17,448 nt of DNA. Origin: JBCBAP01 sp038532435 (lineage in GTDB: Bacteria; Pseudomonadota; Alphaproteobacteria; Rhodobacterales; Rhodobacteraceae). Of the stretch, positions 1-7,218 are shown piece by piece (positions within the stretch are counted from its first letter, which is position 1; the number at the start of each line of letters is the position of its first letter). The DNA is taken from the NCBI GenBank assembly GCA_038532435.1, contig JBCBAP010000068.1, positions 1 through 17,448 of the forward strand. Direction: 5' to 3'. The notes beneath the pieces were generated by a model. That model was not told where the DNA came from, searched no databases, and saw only the letters and a list, made by a program, of their open reading frames with translations. Made by a program: the position numbers and the translations under genes.

Positions 1-2
1 CC

Positions 3-254
3 GCACGGCTCTACCGTGACCTTGCTGAAAACATGCAAATCGTGATCGACCTGCTCAAGACCTGCCCGCCGGGGGAGGTCTCTCCGAAAGACGTGGACAA
101 GACCGTCGCGGATTATCGCCGGAGCCTGGCACAGGTCCTTGAATTTGAGGCCAAAATTGACAAGCAAGCCGCCCCCTCAAATACCCCCGTCCTCGACCTC
201 GATGCGGCGCGCGATGAGATCTATCGTCGATGTGTTGCGCTCCGCCAACGCTGA
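3..254 (+). CDS. GTA small terminase subunit g1 (TerS), 5' truncated
   Basis: The reading frame is open from the first full codon at position 3 to the TGA at 252-254, so the beginning of the gene lies outside the window; the ATG at 33 need not be the true start. The 83 visible residues contain a charged helical stretch (VDKTVADYRRSLAQVLEFEAKIDK) and end with LDLDAARDEIYRRCVALRQR. From memory, a closing pattern of the type LDxDAARxEIxRRxxxLR is typical of g1, the first gene of Rhodobacterales GTA clusters. In R. capsulatus g1 has been identified as the small terminase, which works with the g2 ATPase in DNA packaging. It overlaps the start of g2 by about 40 bases in another frame, which suggests translational coupling. 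The assignment rests on position and the C-terminal pattern; no DNA-binding domain is visible in this fragment. Confidence 0.8.
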   Translation, partial: ARLYRDLAENMQIVIDLLKTCPPGEVSPKDVDKTVADYRRSLAQVLEFEAKIDKQAAPSNTPVLDLDAARDEIYRRCVALRQR

Positions 255-1560
255 GGAGATCGAGACGCTGCTCAGCGGTCTGAGCCCGAACGCGCTCGCC
301 GCCATGCCCTACCTCTTCGACATCTGGGCCCTGCCGCGCCACCAGATCGCGCCGGCCGGGGACTGGAAGACCTGGGTGATCCTCGGGGGGCGCGGGTCGG
401 GCAAGACCCGTGCCGGCGCGGAGTGGGTGCGCAGCCAGGTGGAAGGTGCTACGCCGGATGCACCCGGGCGGGCGAAACATGTGGCGCTGATCGGCGAGAC
501 GCTGGATCAGGCGCGGGAGGTCATGGTGTTCGGTGAAAGCGGCCTGTTGCGCTGCTCCCCTCCGGACCGGATGCCGCAATGGCAGGCCACGCGGCGGCGG
601 CTGGTCTGGCCGAACGGTGCGGTGGCGCAGCTGTTCTCCGCCCACGATCCGGAGAGCCTGCGCGGGCCGCAGTTTGATTGCGCCTGGCTCGACGAATTTG
701 CGAAATGGAAGAAGGCGCAGGAAACCTTCGACATGCTGCAGTTTGCCCTGCGGCTCGGAGAGGATCCGCGGCAGGTGGTGACCACGACCCCGCGGGCAAT
801 CAAAGCGCTGTCGGACCTTCTGAGGGACAAGCGGACGGTGCAGACGTCCGCGCCGACGCGGGAGAACGCGGCAAATCTCGCGGCGAGCTTCCTAGAGACG
901 GTCAGCGAACGCTATGGTGACAGCTGGCTCGGGCGACAGGAGCTCGACGGCGAGTTTCTGGAAGATATCCCCGGCGCGCTCTGGTCCCGGGTCGCGCTGG
1001 AGGAGGGGCGTCGCGACGCGGCGCCGGAGCTTGACCGGATCATCGTGGCGGTGGACCCGCCGGTGACGGGGACGAAACAGGCGGATGCCTGCGGGATTGT
1101 CGTGGTCGGCGCAACCTTGCAGGGGGAGCCGCGGGACTGGCGGGGCTATGTGCTGGAGGATGCGTCGCTGGAGGCGGCATCCCCGGCGGAATGGGCCTCC
1201 GTCGCGCTTGACCGGATGCGCTACTGGAAAGCGGACCGTCTGGTAGCGGAGGTGAACCAGGGCGGCGATCTGGTCGAGTCGGTCATGCGACAGATCGATC
1301 CGCTGGTGCCCTACCGTGCCGTGCGGGCGAGCCGGGGCAAGGTTGCCCGGGCGGAACCGGTCGCAGCGCTCTACGAACAGGGGCGGGTGACCCATGTCGG
1401 CCTCTGGCCCGACCTTGAGGACCAGATGTGCGGCATGGCCCGGTCCGGGTTCACCGGCACGGGCAGCCCGGATCGCGTGGATGCGCTGGTCTGGGCGCTG
1501 ACGGACCTGATGATCACACCGGCGGAGCAGTTTCGCGCGCCGCGATTGCGGAGCCTGTGA
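214..1560 (+). CDS. GTA large terminase g2 (TerL): packaging ATPase and nuclease
   Basis: This 448-residue protein powers DNA packaging into the GTA head and cuts the DNA once the head is full. The N-terminal ATPase shows a Walker A motif GGRGSGKT at residues 58-65, a Walker B-like CAWLDE at about 156-161, and a TTTPR coupling motif at about 190-194. The C-terminal RNase H-like nuclease carries likely metal-binding acidic residues at D281 (VAVDPP), E346 (VAEVNQGGD) and D423 (RVDALVWAL). The frame is open back to 139, deep inside g1. I chose ATG 214 because the family begins shortly before the motif EEIETLLSGLSPNALAAMPYLF; ATG 202 is an equal alternative and neither has a clear Shine-Dalgarno site, which fits coupling to g1. 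All motifs are present, so the enzyme appears intact. Confidence 0.93.
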   Translation: MRSIVDVLRSANAEEIETLLSGLSPNALAAMPYLFDIWALPRHQIAPAGDWKTWVILGGRGSGKTRAGAEWVRSQVEGATPDAPGRAKHVALIGETLDQAREVMVFGESGLLRCSPPDRMPQWQATRRRLVWPNGAVAQLFSAHDPESLRGPQFDCAWLDEFAKWKKAQETFDMLQFALRLGEDPRQVVTTTPRAIKALSDLLRDKRTVQTSAPTRENAANLAASFLETVSERYGDSWLGRQELDGEFLEDIPGALWSRVALEEGRRDAAPELDRIIVAVDPPVTGTKQADACGIVVVGATLQGEPRDWRGYVLEDASLEAASPAEWASVALDRMRYWKADRLVAEVNQGGDLVESVMRQIDPLVPYRAVRASRGKVARAEPVAALYEQGRVTHVGLWPDLEDQMCGMARSGFTGTGSPDRVDALVWALTDLMITPAEQFRAPRLRSL

Positions 1561-1671
1561 CGCCGCCACGCGGCTCACCACGACGAAAGACGCATTTCCG
1601 GGTCTGATCCTGAACGGATCGGGGCCCCTTTGACGTGCTCAACCGGATCGACGCCCGAGCAGGAGAACTTC

Positions 1672-2832
1672 ATGGTTTTTGGATGGATGAAACGGGCGGA
1701 GGCCACTCCGCCCGAGCAAAAGGCGTCTGCGGCAGGGCCGGTTGTGGCGTTTCACGGCGCCGGGCGACCCGCATGGAGCCCGCGGGACACCGCGAGCCTG
1801 ACGCGGGCCGGTTTCACGGGCAATCCGGTGGGATTTCGCTGTGTGAAGCTGATCGCGGAAGCCGCGGGTGCCGTGCCGCTGACGCTGCAGGACGGGGAGC
1901 GCCGTTACGAGGATCACCCGCTGGTGCGGCTGATCTCGCGCCCGAACTCGGAACAGAGCCGGGCGGACATGATCGAGGCCCTTGTGGGACAGATGCTTCT
2001 GTCCGGCAACGGCTATGTCGAGGCGGTGGGCGAGGAGGCGGTACCTCCGGTGGAGTTGCACGTTCTGCGCTCCGACCGGATGAAGGTGGTGCCGGGCAAG
2101 GATGGCTGGCCGGTCGGGTACGAATATGCGGTGGGCGCGCGCAAGCACCGGTTTGCCGCACCGGCGGTCTGCCATATCCGCGCGTTCCATCCGCAGGATG
2201 ATCATTACGGGCTGTCGCCCCTGCAGGCGGCGGCGAGCGCGGTCGATGTGCACAATGCAGCCTCCCGCTGGTCCAAGGCGCTTCTGGACAATGCGGCGCG
2301 CCCGTCCGGTGCCATCGTGTATCGGGGAGCAGACGGGCACGGCTCGATGCTGCCGGACCAGTACGATCGGCTGAAGATGGAGCTTGAGGGGCATCATCAG
2401 GGCTCCGCCAACGCGGGGCGTCCGATGTTGCTGGAGGGCGGGCTCGACTGGAAGCCCATGGGCTTCTCCCCCTCGGACATGGAGTTTCAGAAGACCAAGG
2501 AGGCCGCGGCGCGAGAGATCGCGCTCGCCTTCGGTGTGCCGCCCATGCTGCTTGGCCTGCCGGGAGATGCGACCTACGCGAACTATCAGGAGGCGAACCG
2601 GGCATTCTACCGCCTGTCGGTGTTGCCGATCCTGGGCAAGATCGCGACGGCCCTGTCGGCCTGGTTTGCGGGGATGACCGGGGAGACGGTCGCCTTCGCC
2701 CCGGACCTCGACCACATCCCGGCGCTTGCGGTCGAGCGGGAGGCCCAGTGGCGGCGGATCGCGGCGGCGGACTTCCTCAGCCCCCAGGAAAAGCGGCGGA
2801 TGCTCGGGCTTCCGACCGGGGAGATTGAGTGA
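1672..2832 (+). CDS. GTA portal protein g3 (HK97 family)
   Basis: The 386-residue product would form the ring at one capsid vertex through which DNA enters and leaves and on which the tail is built. It has the look of HK97-type phage portals: FRCVKLIAEAAGAVPLTL at about 55-72, YGLSPLQAA at 179-187, and the region EIALAFGVPPMLLG followed by YANYQEANRAFY at about 282-313. The frame is open from 1630, but ATG 1672 has a good Shine-Dalgarno sequence (AGGAGAA, 1660-1666) and yields the usual N-terminus. A 111-bp gap separates it from g2, longer than most junctions here; it holds a small GATCC/GGATC stem and no evident gene. The TGA overlaps the ATG of g3.5. Confidence 0.93.
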   Translation: MVFGWMKRAEATPPEQKASAAGPVVAFHGAGRPAWSPRDTASLTRAGFTGNPVGFRCVKLIAEAAGAVPLTLQDGERRYEDHPLVRLISRPNSEQSRADMIEALVGQMLLSGNGYVEAVGEEAVPPVELHVLRSDRMKVVPGKDGWPVGYEYAVGARKHRFAAPAVCHIRAFHPQDDHYGLSPLQAAASAVDVHNAASRWSKALLDNAARPSGAIVYRGADGHGSMLPDQYDRLKMELEGHHQGSANAGRPMLLEGGLDWKPMGFSPSDMEFQKTKEAAAREIALAFGVPPMLLGLPGDATYANYQEANRAFYRLSVLPILGKIATALSAWFAGMTGETVAFAPDLDHIPALAVEREAQWRRIAAADFLSPQEKRRMLGLPTGEIE

Positions 2833-3074
2833 TGGCGTACCGGGCTCAGGGCGGGTCGCGGTTTCTCTACGAGCCGTTCGACGCGGCCAGTGCCCGGGTG
2901 GAGACGCTGGAGCGGGTCACCGAGGAACGGTGGGCCGCCCTCGAACACCGATTGGTGGGGATCGAGCGGATGCTCGACCGGCTGGAAAAGCGCATGTGGA
3001 TGGCGGTCTGCGGCACGGTAACGGTGCTGATCTCCGAATTTGCCTTCTACGCGCTGACCCGGATCGAGGTCTAG
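2832..3074 (+). CDS. GTA g3.5, small membrane/head-formation protein
   Basis: This is an 80-residue protein at the place of RcGTA g3.5, between portal and protease; the family is known as the GTA head formation protein (RCAP_rcc01685 type). A helical, coiled-coil-like stretch rich in E, R and L (about residues 17-54, VETLERVTEERWAALEHRL...) precedes one hydrophobic segment, WMAVCGTVTVLISEFAFYAL (about 56-75), a likely transmembrane helix close to the C-terminus. The ATG at 2832 overlaps the g3 stop (TGATG); a GTG at 2829 would add one residue. A membrane-anchored helper in head assembly is an inference from family and topology. No catalytic residues are visible. Confidence 0.8.
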   Translation: MAYRAQGGSRFLYEPFDAASARVETLERVTEERWAALEHRLVGIERMLDRLEKRMWMAVCGTVTVLISEFAFYALTRIEV

Positions 3075-3116
3075 CGGAGGGTCCGGGCGCGGACCGGTGC
3101 AAGGAGTGGACTTGAG

Positions 3117-3668
3117 ATGATCGAGATGCTGACCGGCCTCGGGCTGGAGACGAAGTTCTGCCGTTTCGGGGAGGAGATCCGGCCCGAGGGGGCGCACCTG
3201 GCGGGGTATGCCTCCCTCTTCGGGCGGGCGGACCAGGGCGGGGACATCGTGCAGGCGGGCGCCTACAAGGCGTCGCTGGCCAAGCTCGCCTCCCAAGGGC
3301 GGAAGGTGAAGATGCTCTGGCAGCACGATCCGACGCGGCCCATCGGCGTGTGGGACGCAGTGCGGGAGGATGAGCGGGGACTTTACGTCGCCGGGCGGAT
3401 CCTGCCCGAAGTGCAGACCGGGCGCGAGGCGCTGAGCCTGCTGGAGGCGGGCGCGATCGACGGCCTGTCCATCGGCTACCGCACGGTGAAGTCGGAGAAG
3501 TCCGGAGCGGGTCGACTGCTTCTTGAAATCGACCTTTGGGAGGTGTCGCTGGTAACGTTCCCGATGCTGCCCGATGCGCGGATCGCGCCGAAGCCGGGCG
3601 ATGATCCCACGGCGCTGGCTGCGAGCCTTGCGGACCTGTTTTCCGACGCGCGCAAGCAGATGGCCTGA
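3117..3668 (+). CDS. GTA prohead protease g4 (HK97 family, U35-like)
   Basis: The 183-residue protein belongs to the HK97-type prohead serine proteases, which cut the N-terminal scaffold part of the major capsid protein during head maturation. The family pattern is visible: an N-terminal strand region with LAGYASLFGRADQGGDIV (about 28-45), a probable catalytic His70 in MLWQHDPTRPIGVW, and a probable catalytic Ser118 in AGAIDGLSIGYR, then DLWEVSLVTFPMLPDARI. ATG 3117 follows AAGGAG at 3101-3106. It sits between g3.5 and the capsid gene as in RcGTA. Length is normal for the family and nothing is missing. Confidence 0.92.
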   Translation: MIEMLTGLGLETKFCRFGEEIRPEGAHLAGYASLFGRADQGGDIVQAGAYKASLAKLASQGRKVKMLWQHDPTRPIGVWDAVREDERGLYVAGRILPEVQTGREALSLLEAGAIDGLSIGYRTVKSEKSGAGRLLLEIDLWEVSLVTFPMLPDARIAPKPGDDPTALAASLADLFSDARKQMA

Positions 3669-3678
3669 CCTCAGGCGC

Positions 3679-3707
3679 AGGGGTGGCGCGGGGCTGCCCC
3701 CTTTTTT
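3679..3707 (+). terminator. Terminator-like hairpin with T-run just before g5
   Basis: AGGGG (3679-3683) can pair with CCCCT (3698-3702), or GGGG (3690-3693) with CCCC (3697-3700), and a run of six T residues follows at 3702-3707. A T6 tract right after a G/C stem is rare in this G+C-rich sequence. It lies between the g4 stop and the g5 Shine-Dalgarno site. The stem is short and imperfect, so it may be an attenuator, a pause site, an RNA end near the capsid gene, or chance. Confidence 0.35.
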
Positions 3708-3724
3708 CCGAGAAGGACCGTTTC

Positions 3725-4921
3725 ATGAACGATGCTGAGATGAAATCCCGCGCGGCCCTGCCCGCGACGGGCGTACACGCGGCTGCGGAGCTGAAGACCG
3801 CCATGGCCGGATTTCTGAGTGATTTCAAGAGTTTTCAATCCGACATCAAAACCCGTCTCACGGAACAGGAAGAACGTATGGCCATGCTTGACCGCAAATC
3901 CTCCGCGCAGCGTCGCGCGCCGCTTTCCCAGGCAGCAGAACTGGATGTGACCCACAAGAAGGCGTTCTCCGCCTATCTGCGCAACGGTGAGGACGAGGCG
4001 TTGCGCGCGATTGAACTCGAGGAGAAGGCGCTGTCCACGACGACGCTCGCGGATGGGGGCTACCTTGTCGACGAGCAGACCGCCGAGACGGTGCAGAGCG
4101 TGCTGCGCGGGGCGTCCTCGCTGCGGACCGTGGCCAATGTCGTGAATGTGGAGGCGACCGCCTACGATGTGCTCGTCGATTTCACGGATCTGGGGGCCGG
4201 CTGGAACGGGGAGACCACGGTCTCCGAAACCGGGACGCCGAGCATCGAGCGGATCTCGATCCCGCTCCACGAGCTTTCCGCACTGCCCAAGGCATCCCAG
4301 CGTCTGCTGGATGATGCGGCGTTCGACATCGAGGGCTGGCTTGCGTCGCGGATTGCCGACAAATTCTCCCGCGCGGAAAGCGTCGCCTTCATCGATGGGG
4401 ACGGGGTGGACAAGCCCACCGGCTTCCTCACCTATCCGACCGTCGACAACGGGGCGTGGGCGTGGGGTAACCTCGGCTATGTGGCGACCGGTTCTGCGGG
4501 GGATTTCGCGGGGACCGATCCGGCGGACGCGATCGTGGACCTCGTCTACTCGCTCGGCGCGCAGTACCGCAATCAGGCGACCTTCGTGATGAATTCCAAG
4601 ACCGCGGGTGCTGTCCGTAAGATGAAGGATGCGGATGGCCGGTTCCTCTGGTCCGACAGCCTTGCCGCCGGTGAGCCCGCGCGGCTGATGGGTTACCCCG
4701 TGCTGATCGCCGAGGACATGCCCGACATCGGCAGCGACGCGATGGCGATCGCTTTCGGTGATTTCATGGCCGGCTACACGATCGCCGAACGTCCGGACCT
4801 GCGCATCCTGCGCGACCCATTCAGCGCGAAGCCCCATGTGCTGTTCTTCGCCACCAAGCGCGTGGGCGGCGACGTGACCGACTTTGCGGCGATCAAGCTG
4901 CTGAAGTTCGGCGTGAGCTGA
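3725..4921 (+). CDS. GTA major capsid protein g5 (HK97 fold)
   Basis: The 398-residue product is the shell protein of the GTA head. Residues 1 to about 100 form a charged helical stretch (ELKTAMAGFLSDFKSFQSDIKTRLTEQEERMAMLDRK) like the delta/scaffold domain of HK97-type capsids; in RcGTA the corresponding N-terminal part is removed by the g4 protease. The mature part appears to begin near KALSTTTLADGGYLVDEQTAE (101-121), the usual start of the HK97 fold, and ends in FFATKRVGGDVTDFAAIKLLKFGVS. The frame is open from 3683, but ATG 3725 has AGAAGGA at 3711-3717 and the expected N-terminus. It is followed by an unusually long non-coding stretch with three stem-loops. Confidence 0.95.
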   Translation: MNDAEMKSRAALPATGVHAAAELKTAMAGFLSDFKSFQSDIKTRLTEQEERMAMLDRKSSAQRRAPLSQAAELDVTHKKAFSAYLRNGEDEALRAIELEEKALSTTTLADGGYLVDEQTAETVQSVLRGASSLRTVANVVNVEATAYDVLVDFTDLGAGWNGETTVSETGTPSIERISIPLHELSALPKASQRLLDDAAFDIEGWLASRIADKFSRAESVAFIDGDGVDKPTGFLTYPTVDNGAWAWGNLGYVATGSAGDFAGTDPADAIVDLVYSLGAQYRNQATFVMNSKTAGAVRKMKDADGRFLWSDSLAAGEPARLMGYPVLIAEDMPDIGSDAMAIAFGDFMAGYTIAERPDLRILRDPFSAKPHVLFFATKRVGGDVTDFAAIKLLKFGVS

Positions 4922-4931
4922 CGCAATCTGC

Positions 4932-4954
4932 CTGCCGGGCCCATCGTCCGGCAG
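4932..4954 (+). repeat. Stem-loop 1 after the capsid gene
   Basis: CTGCCGG (4932-4938) is the exact reverse complement of CCGGCAG (4948-4954), with a 9-base loop. It begins 11 bases after the g5 stop codon. No T-run follows, so it is more likely an mRNA 3'-end stabiliser or processing site than a standard terminator. This role is inferred. Confidence 0.5.
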
Positions 4955-4959
4955 TGAAA

Positions 4960-4985
4960 TCCGCCTGCCCGCTGCGGCGGGCGGA
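4960..4985 (+). repeat. Stem-loop 2 after the capsid gene
   Basis: GCCCGC (4967-4972) pairs with GCGGGC (4977-4982) over a 4-base loop, and CC (4964-4965) extends the stem against GG (4983-4984) past a bulged T. This is the second of three successive stem-loops in the 213-bp stretch between g5 and the next gene. No T-run follows. Confidence 0.45.
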
Positions 4986-5008
4986 TCGTCGGGCCATCGG
5001 TCCGGCGC

Positions 5009-5061
5009 GCACCCCCGCATCGCCAGTGCGTGTCCCCCCTTCACCCATGATGCGGGGGTGC
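5009..5061 (+). repeat. 13-bp perfect inverted repeat after the capsid gene
   Basis: GCACCCCCGCATC (5009-5021) and GATGCGGGGGTGC (5049-5061) are exact reverse complements, enclosing a 27-base loop that contains a C-rich stretch. It ends 73 bases ahead of the next start codon. A perfect 13-bp stem is very unlikely by chance. It could be an RNA structure that limits readthrough or protects the capsid message, or the binding site of a protein. Confidence 0.65.
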
Positions 5062-5134
5062 ATCCCCTCCTGCGCGACGTGGCGTTGCGGGGGCTCACGC
5101 CGGAGATCGGGCAACGGGACGCGTGGGAGGACGC

Positions 5135-5428
5135 ATGAGCGGATACTTTCTGAAATCGCCGGGATCGCAGCTCGACTATCAGGTCGACTGGTCGGTCTCT
5201 GACCTCAAGGGCGAGGAGACCGTCGCGGTCGACCTGGGCTGGTCGATCACCCCTGACGCAGATCCGGAGGACCTGCGGGTCCTGAGCCAGTCCGTCGATC
5301 CGACCCGCTCCGTCGCGGTGTTTGACGGGGGCGTGCCGGGCCGGATCTACGCGGTGAGCGCGCGGGTCGAAACCTCAACCACCCGGGTGCTGGAGCGCAG
5401 CATCGTGGTGCGGATCGGCGCTGCATGA
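5135..5428 (+). CDS. Extra small gene in GTA head module; fibre-tail adaptor (Gp77-like) candidate
   Basis: This 97-residue protein lies between g5 and g6, where the numbered RcGTA series has no gene. Its pattern, FLKSPGSQLDYQVDWS near the N-terminus, then ETVAVDLGWSITPDA, a central FDGGVPGRIYAVSARV and a closing ERSIVVRIG, is like the roughly 100-residue proteins annotated as phage fibre-tail adaptor (Gp77-like). These are beta-rich, immunoglobulin-like proteins found near the head-connector genes of many lambdoid prophages. This match is from memory of the family. ATG 5135 is preceded by GGGAGGA (5124-5130); an in-frame GTG lies at 5123. The stop overlaps an ATG at 5425 (ATGA), so it is coupled to g6. 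There are no cysteines, signal peptide or membrane segment. A role on the head surface or the connector is inferred. Confidence 0.75.
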   Translation: MSGYFLKSPGSQLDYQVDWSVSDLKGEETVAVDLGWSITPDADPEDLRVLSQSVDPTRSVAVFDGGVPGRIYAVSARVETSTTRVLERSIVVRIGAA

Positions 5429-5442
5429 GCGGGAGAGCTTTG

Positions 5443-6024
5443 ATGATCTTGAACGAACTGAGCCCCCCTGCGGTGACGCCTGTGCCGTTGCGCGAGTTCG
5501 CAGCGCATCTGCGGCTTGCCAGCGGATTCGAGGATGACGGTGCAGAGGATGCGGCCCTTGAGCTTTACCTTCGGGCGGCAACCTCGGCGATCGAGGCGCG
5601 GATCGGCAAGGCACTGATCAGCCGGCGTATGGTCCTGCAGCTTACAGGATGGGCGGGGATGGAACAGCCATTGCCGATCTGCCCGGTCACGGAGCTGGTG
5701 GAGTTGCGGCTGGTGGACGATGCGGGGGAGGTGACCACGGTACCGGGAACTGACCTGTCCCTGAGCCAGGACCGGTTCTGCGCGAGCTTTGGCGCGGGCG
5801 CTGGCACATTGCCCGCGATCCCGAACGGGGGACGGGCGGAGGTGGTCTTCACCGCCGGGTTCGGTCCGGAGGCGAACGCGGTGCCGCCGGACCTGCGCCA
5901 GGCCGTGACGATCCTCGCCGCACGGTATTTCGAGGATCGGGGGCGGGATGGCGTCGGATCGGCGGTTTTGCCGTTCGGGGTTCTGTCCCTCTTGCAGGCT
6001 TACCGCCGCATTCGGGTGTCGTGA
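5443..6024 (+). CDS. GTA head-tail adaptor g6 (gp6-like connector)
   Basis: The product, 193 residues from ATG 5443, is a phage gp6-like head-tail connector; RcGTA g6 is the adaptor ring bound to the portal. The N-terminal VPLREFAAHLRLASGFEDDGAEDAALELYLRAATSAIEARIGKALI is the helical part common to this family, followed by a beta-rich middle (ICPVTELVELRLVDDAGEVT) and a C-terminal helix VPPDLRQAVTILAARYFEDRG. ATG 5443 has GGGAGAG at 5430-5436; the in-frame ATG at 5425 overlaps the previous stop and would add six residues, so the start is uncertain. Length and order fit the family. Confidence 0.88.
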   Translation: MILNELSPPAVTPVPLREFAAHLRLASGFEDDGAEDAALELYLRAATSAIEARIGKALISRRMVLQLTGWAGMEQPLPICPVTELVELRLVDDAGEVTTVPGTDLSLSQDRFCASFGAGAGTLPAIPNGGRAEVVFTAGFGPEANAVPPDLRQAVTILAARYFEDRGRDGVGSAVLPFGVLSLLQAYRRIRVS

Positions 6025-6027
6025 GCC

Positions 6028-6369
6028 ATGGCGGATCGCACACCGAATTTGAACCGGCGGATGGTGCTGGAGGCGCGGCGGACCAGCCTCGACGAGACCG
6101 GATCGTCGGTCACCGAGTGGGATCCGCTCGGCATGGTCTTCGTCGCCTTGCTGAGGGGCTCGGGCAGGCTCGCCCAGGCGGGCGGCCGCGAGGTGCCGCT
6201 CAACAAGGCGCGGATCCTGCAACGGGCGGTGTCCGAGGGGGCGGCGAGCCGCCCCTGGCCCGGCCATCGCTACCGGTCCGGCAGCCGGACCTACGCGATC
6301 CTCGCCGTCAGCGACTGGGATCCGGAGGGCCGCTATCTGCAGGTGCAGGTCGAGGAGGGACGGGTCTGA
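6028..6369 (+). CDS. GTA head-closure/stopper protein g7
   Basis: This 113-residue protein matches the place and size of RcGTA g7, the stopper that sits under the adaptor and closes the DNA exit. Its opening, PNLNRRMVLEARRTSLDETG, is the usual beginning of head-tail joining (head closure) proteins, followed by a beta-rich fold with YRSGSRTYAILAVSDWDPEGRYLQVQVEEGRV at the end. ATG 6028 lies four bases after the g6 stop. Its TGA overlaps the ATG of g8 (TGATG). The name rests on gene order and the N-terminal pattern. Confidence 0.85.
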   Translation: MADRTPNLNRRMVLEARRTSLDETGSSVTEWDPLGMVFVALLRGSGRLAQAGGREVPLNKARILQRAVSEGAASRPWPGHRYRSGSRTYAILAVSDWDPEGRYLQVQVEEGRV

Positions 6370-6788
6370 TGGGCGTGGGTTTTTCACAGGCGTTGCAGAC
6401 CGGGCTGTTCGATCTGCTGAGCGGGGATCTGGAACTGTCGACAATGGCGGCGATCTACGACGCCCCCCCGGTGCTGAGCGCGGCGGATGCGGAGGCGGAC
6501 TACGTCACGCTTGGCGAGGAGGCGGTCAAACCGCTCGGCCCCGCGGAAGATGGGCTGATCGCCCACGATGTGGACATCGTCATCCATTCGCCCGCCCACG
6601 GTTTTGGCCGGGTGAAGGGCATCGGCGCGCGCATCGACACGCTTCTGACCGGAGCGACCGCGGCGGTCGCTGCGGCCCGGATCGTGGATATCCGATTTCT
6701 GAGGGCAAAGGCGGATCGGGGTGTCGGCGTCGATCGGCGCCGCATGCGTCTGACCTACCGGGTGGTTCTGGAACCAGCCGCGACCTGA
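6369..6788 (+). CDS. GTA tail terminator g8 (DUF3168 family)
   Basis: The 139-residue product fits the DUF3168 family, to which RcGTA g8, the tail terminator ring between connector and tail tube, belongs. Features typical of it are an N-terminal helix (FSQALQTGLFDLLSGD), then IYDAPPVLSAADAEADYVTLGEE, a central histidine-containing strand HDVDIVIHSPAHGFGRVKGIGARIDTLL, and a final strand MRLTYRVVLEPA. The frame is open back to 6021 within g7, but the ATG at 6369 overlapping the g7 stop gives the correct family N-terminus. Confidence 0.88.
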   Translation: MGVGFSQALQTGLFDLLSGDLELSTMAAIYDAPPVLSAADAEADYVTLGEEAVKPLGPAEDGLIAHDVDIVIHSPAHGFGRVKGIGARIDTLLTGATAAVAAARIVDIRFLRAKADRGVGVDRRRMRLTYRVVLEPAAT

Positions 6789-6804
6789 CACGAGGAGAGA
6801 TTTC

Positions 6805-7218
6805 ATGGCGACGCAAAAGGGCAAGGATCTGCTCATCAAGATTGATATGGGAGGCGGCAGCGGCTTTGAGACAGTCGCGGGCCTGCGGGCAACGCGGGTG
6901 AGCTTCAACGCGGACACGGTCGATGTGACATCGCTGGAGAGCACCGGCGGCTGGCGGGAACTGCTTGGCGGGGCGGGTGTCCGCTCCGCCGCGCTGTCGG
7001 GTTCCGGGATCTTTAAGGATGCGGACACGGACGCGCGGGCGCGGCAGGTCTTCTTCAACGGGGAAACGCCGCCGTTTCAGATCGTGATCCCGGATTTCGG
7101 ACAGATCGAGGGGGCGTTTCAGATCACCGCGCTCGAATATGGGGGCGAGTATGACGGCGAGGCAACGTTCGAGCTTTCGATGGCGTCGGCGGGCGCGCTG
7201 AGCTTCACGGCGATTTGA
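6805..7218 (+). CDS. GTA major tail protein g9 (tail tube)
   Basis: This 137-residue protein is a phage major tail protein of the TP901-1/HK97-like type that stacks into the tail tube. The start MATQKGKDLLIKI, the segment SFNADTVDVTSLESTGGWRELLGGAGVRSAALSGSGIF and the C-terminal YDGEATFELSMASAGALSFTAI are strongly characteristic. ATG 6805 follows CGAGGAGAG (6790-6798). Its stop overlaps the ATG of g10. The length is normal for GTA tube proteins. Confidence 0.92.
   Translation: MATQKGKDLLIKIDMGGGSGFETVAGLRATRVSFNADTVDVTSLESTGGWRELLGGAGVRSAALSGSGIFKDADTDARARQVFFNGETPPFQIVIPDFGQIEGAFQITALEYGGEYDGEATFELSMASAGALSFTAI

Noticed and set aside
3671..5098. A 475-residue minus-strand open frame opposite g5
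   Set aside because: Same cause: it is antisense to the clear capsid gene and has shadow-like composition.
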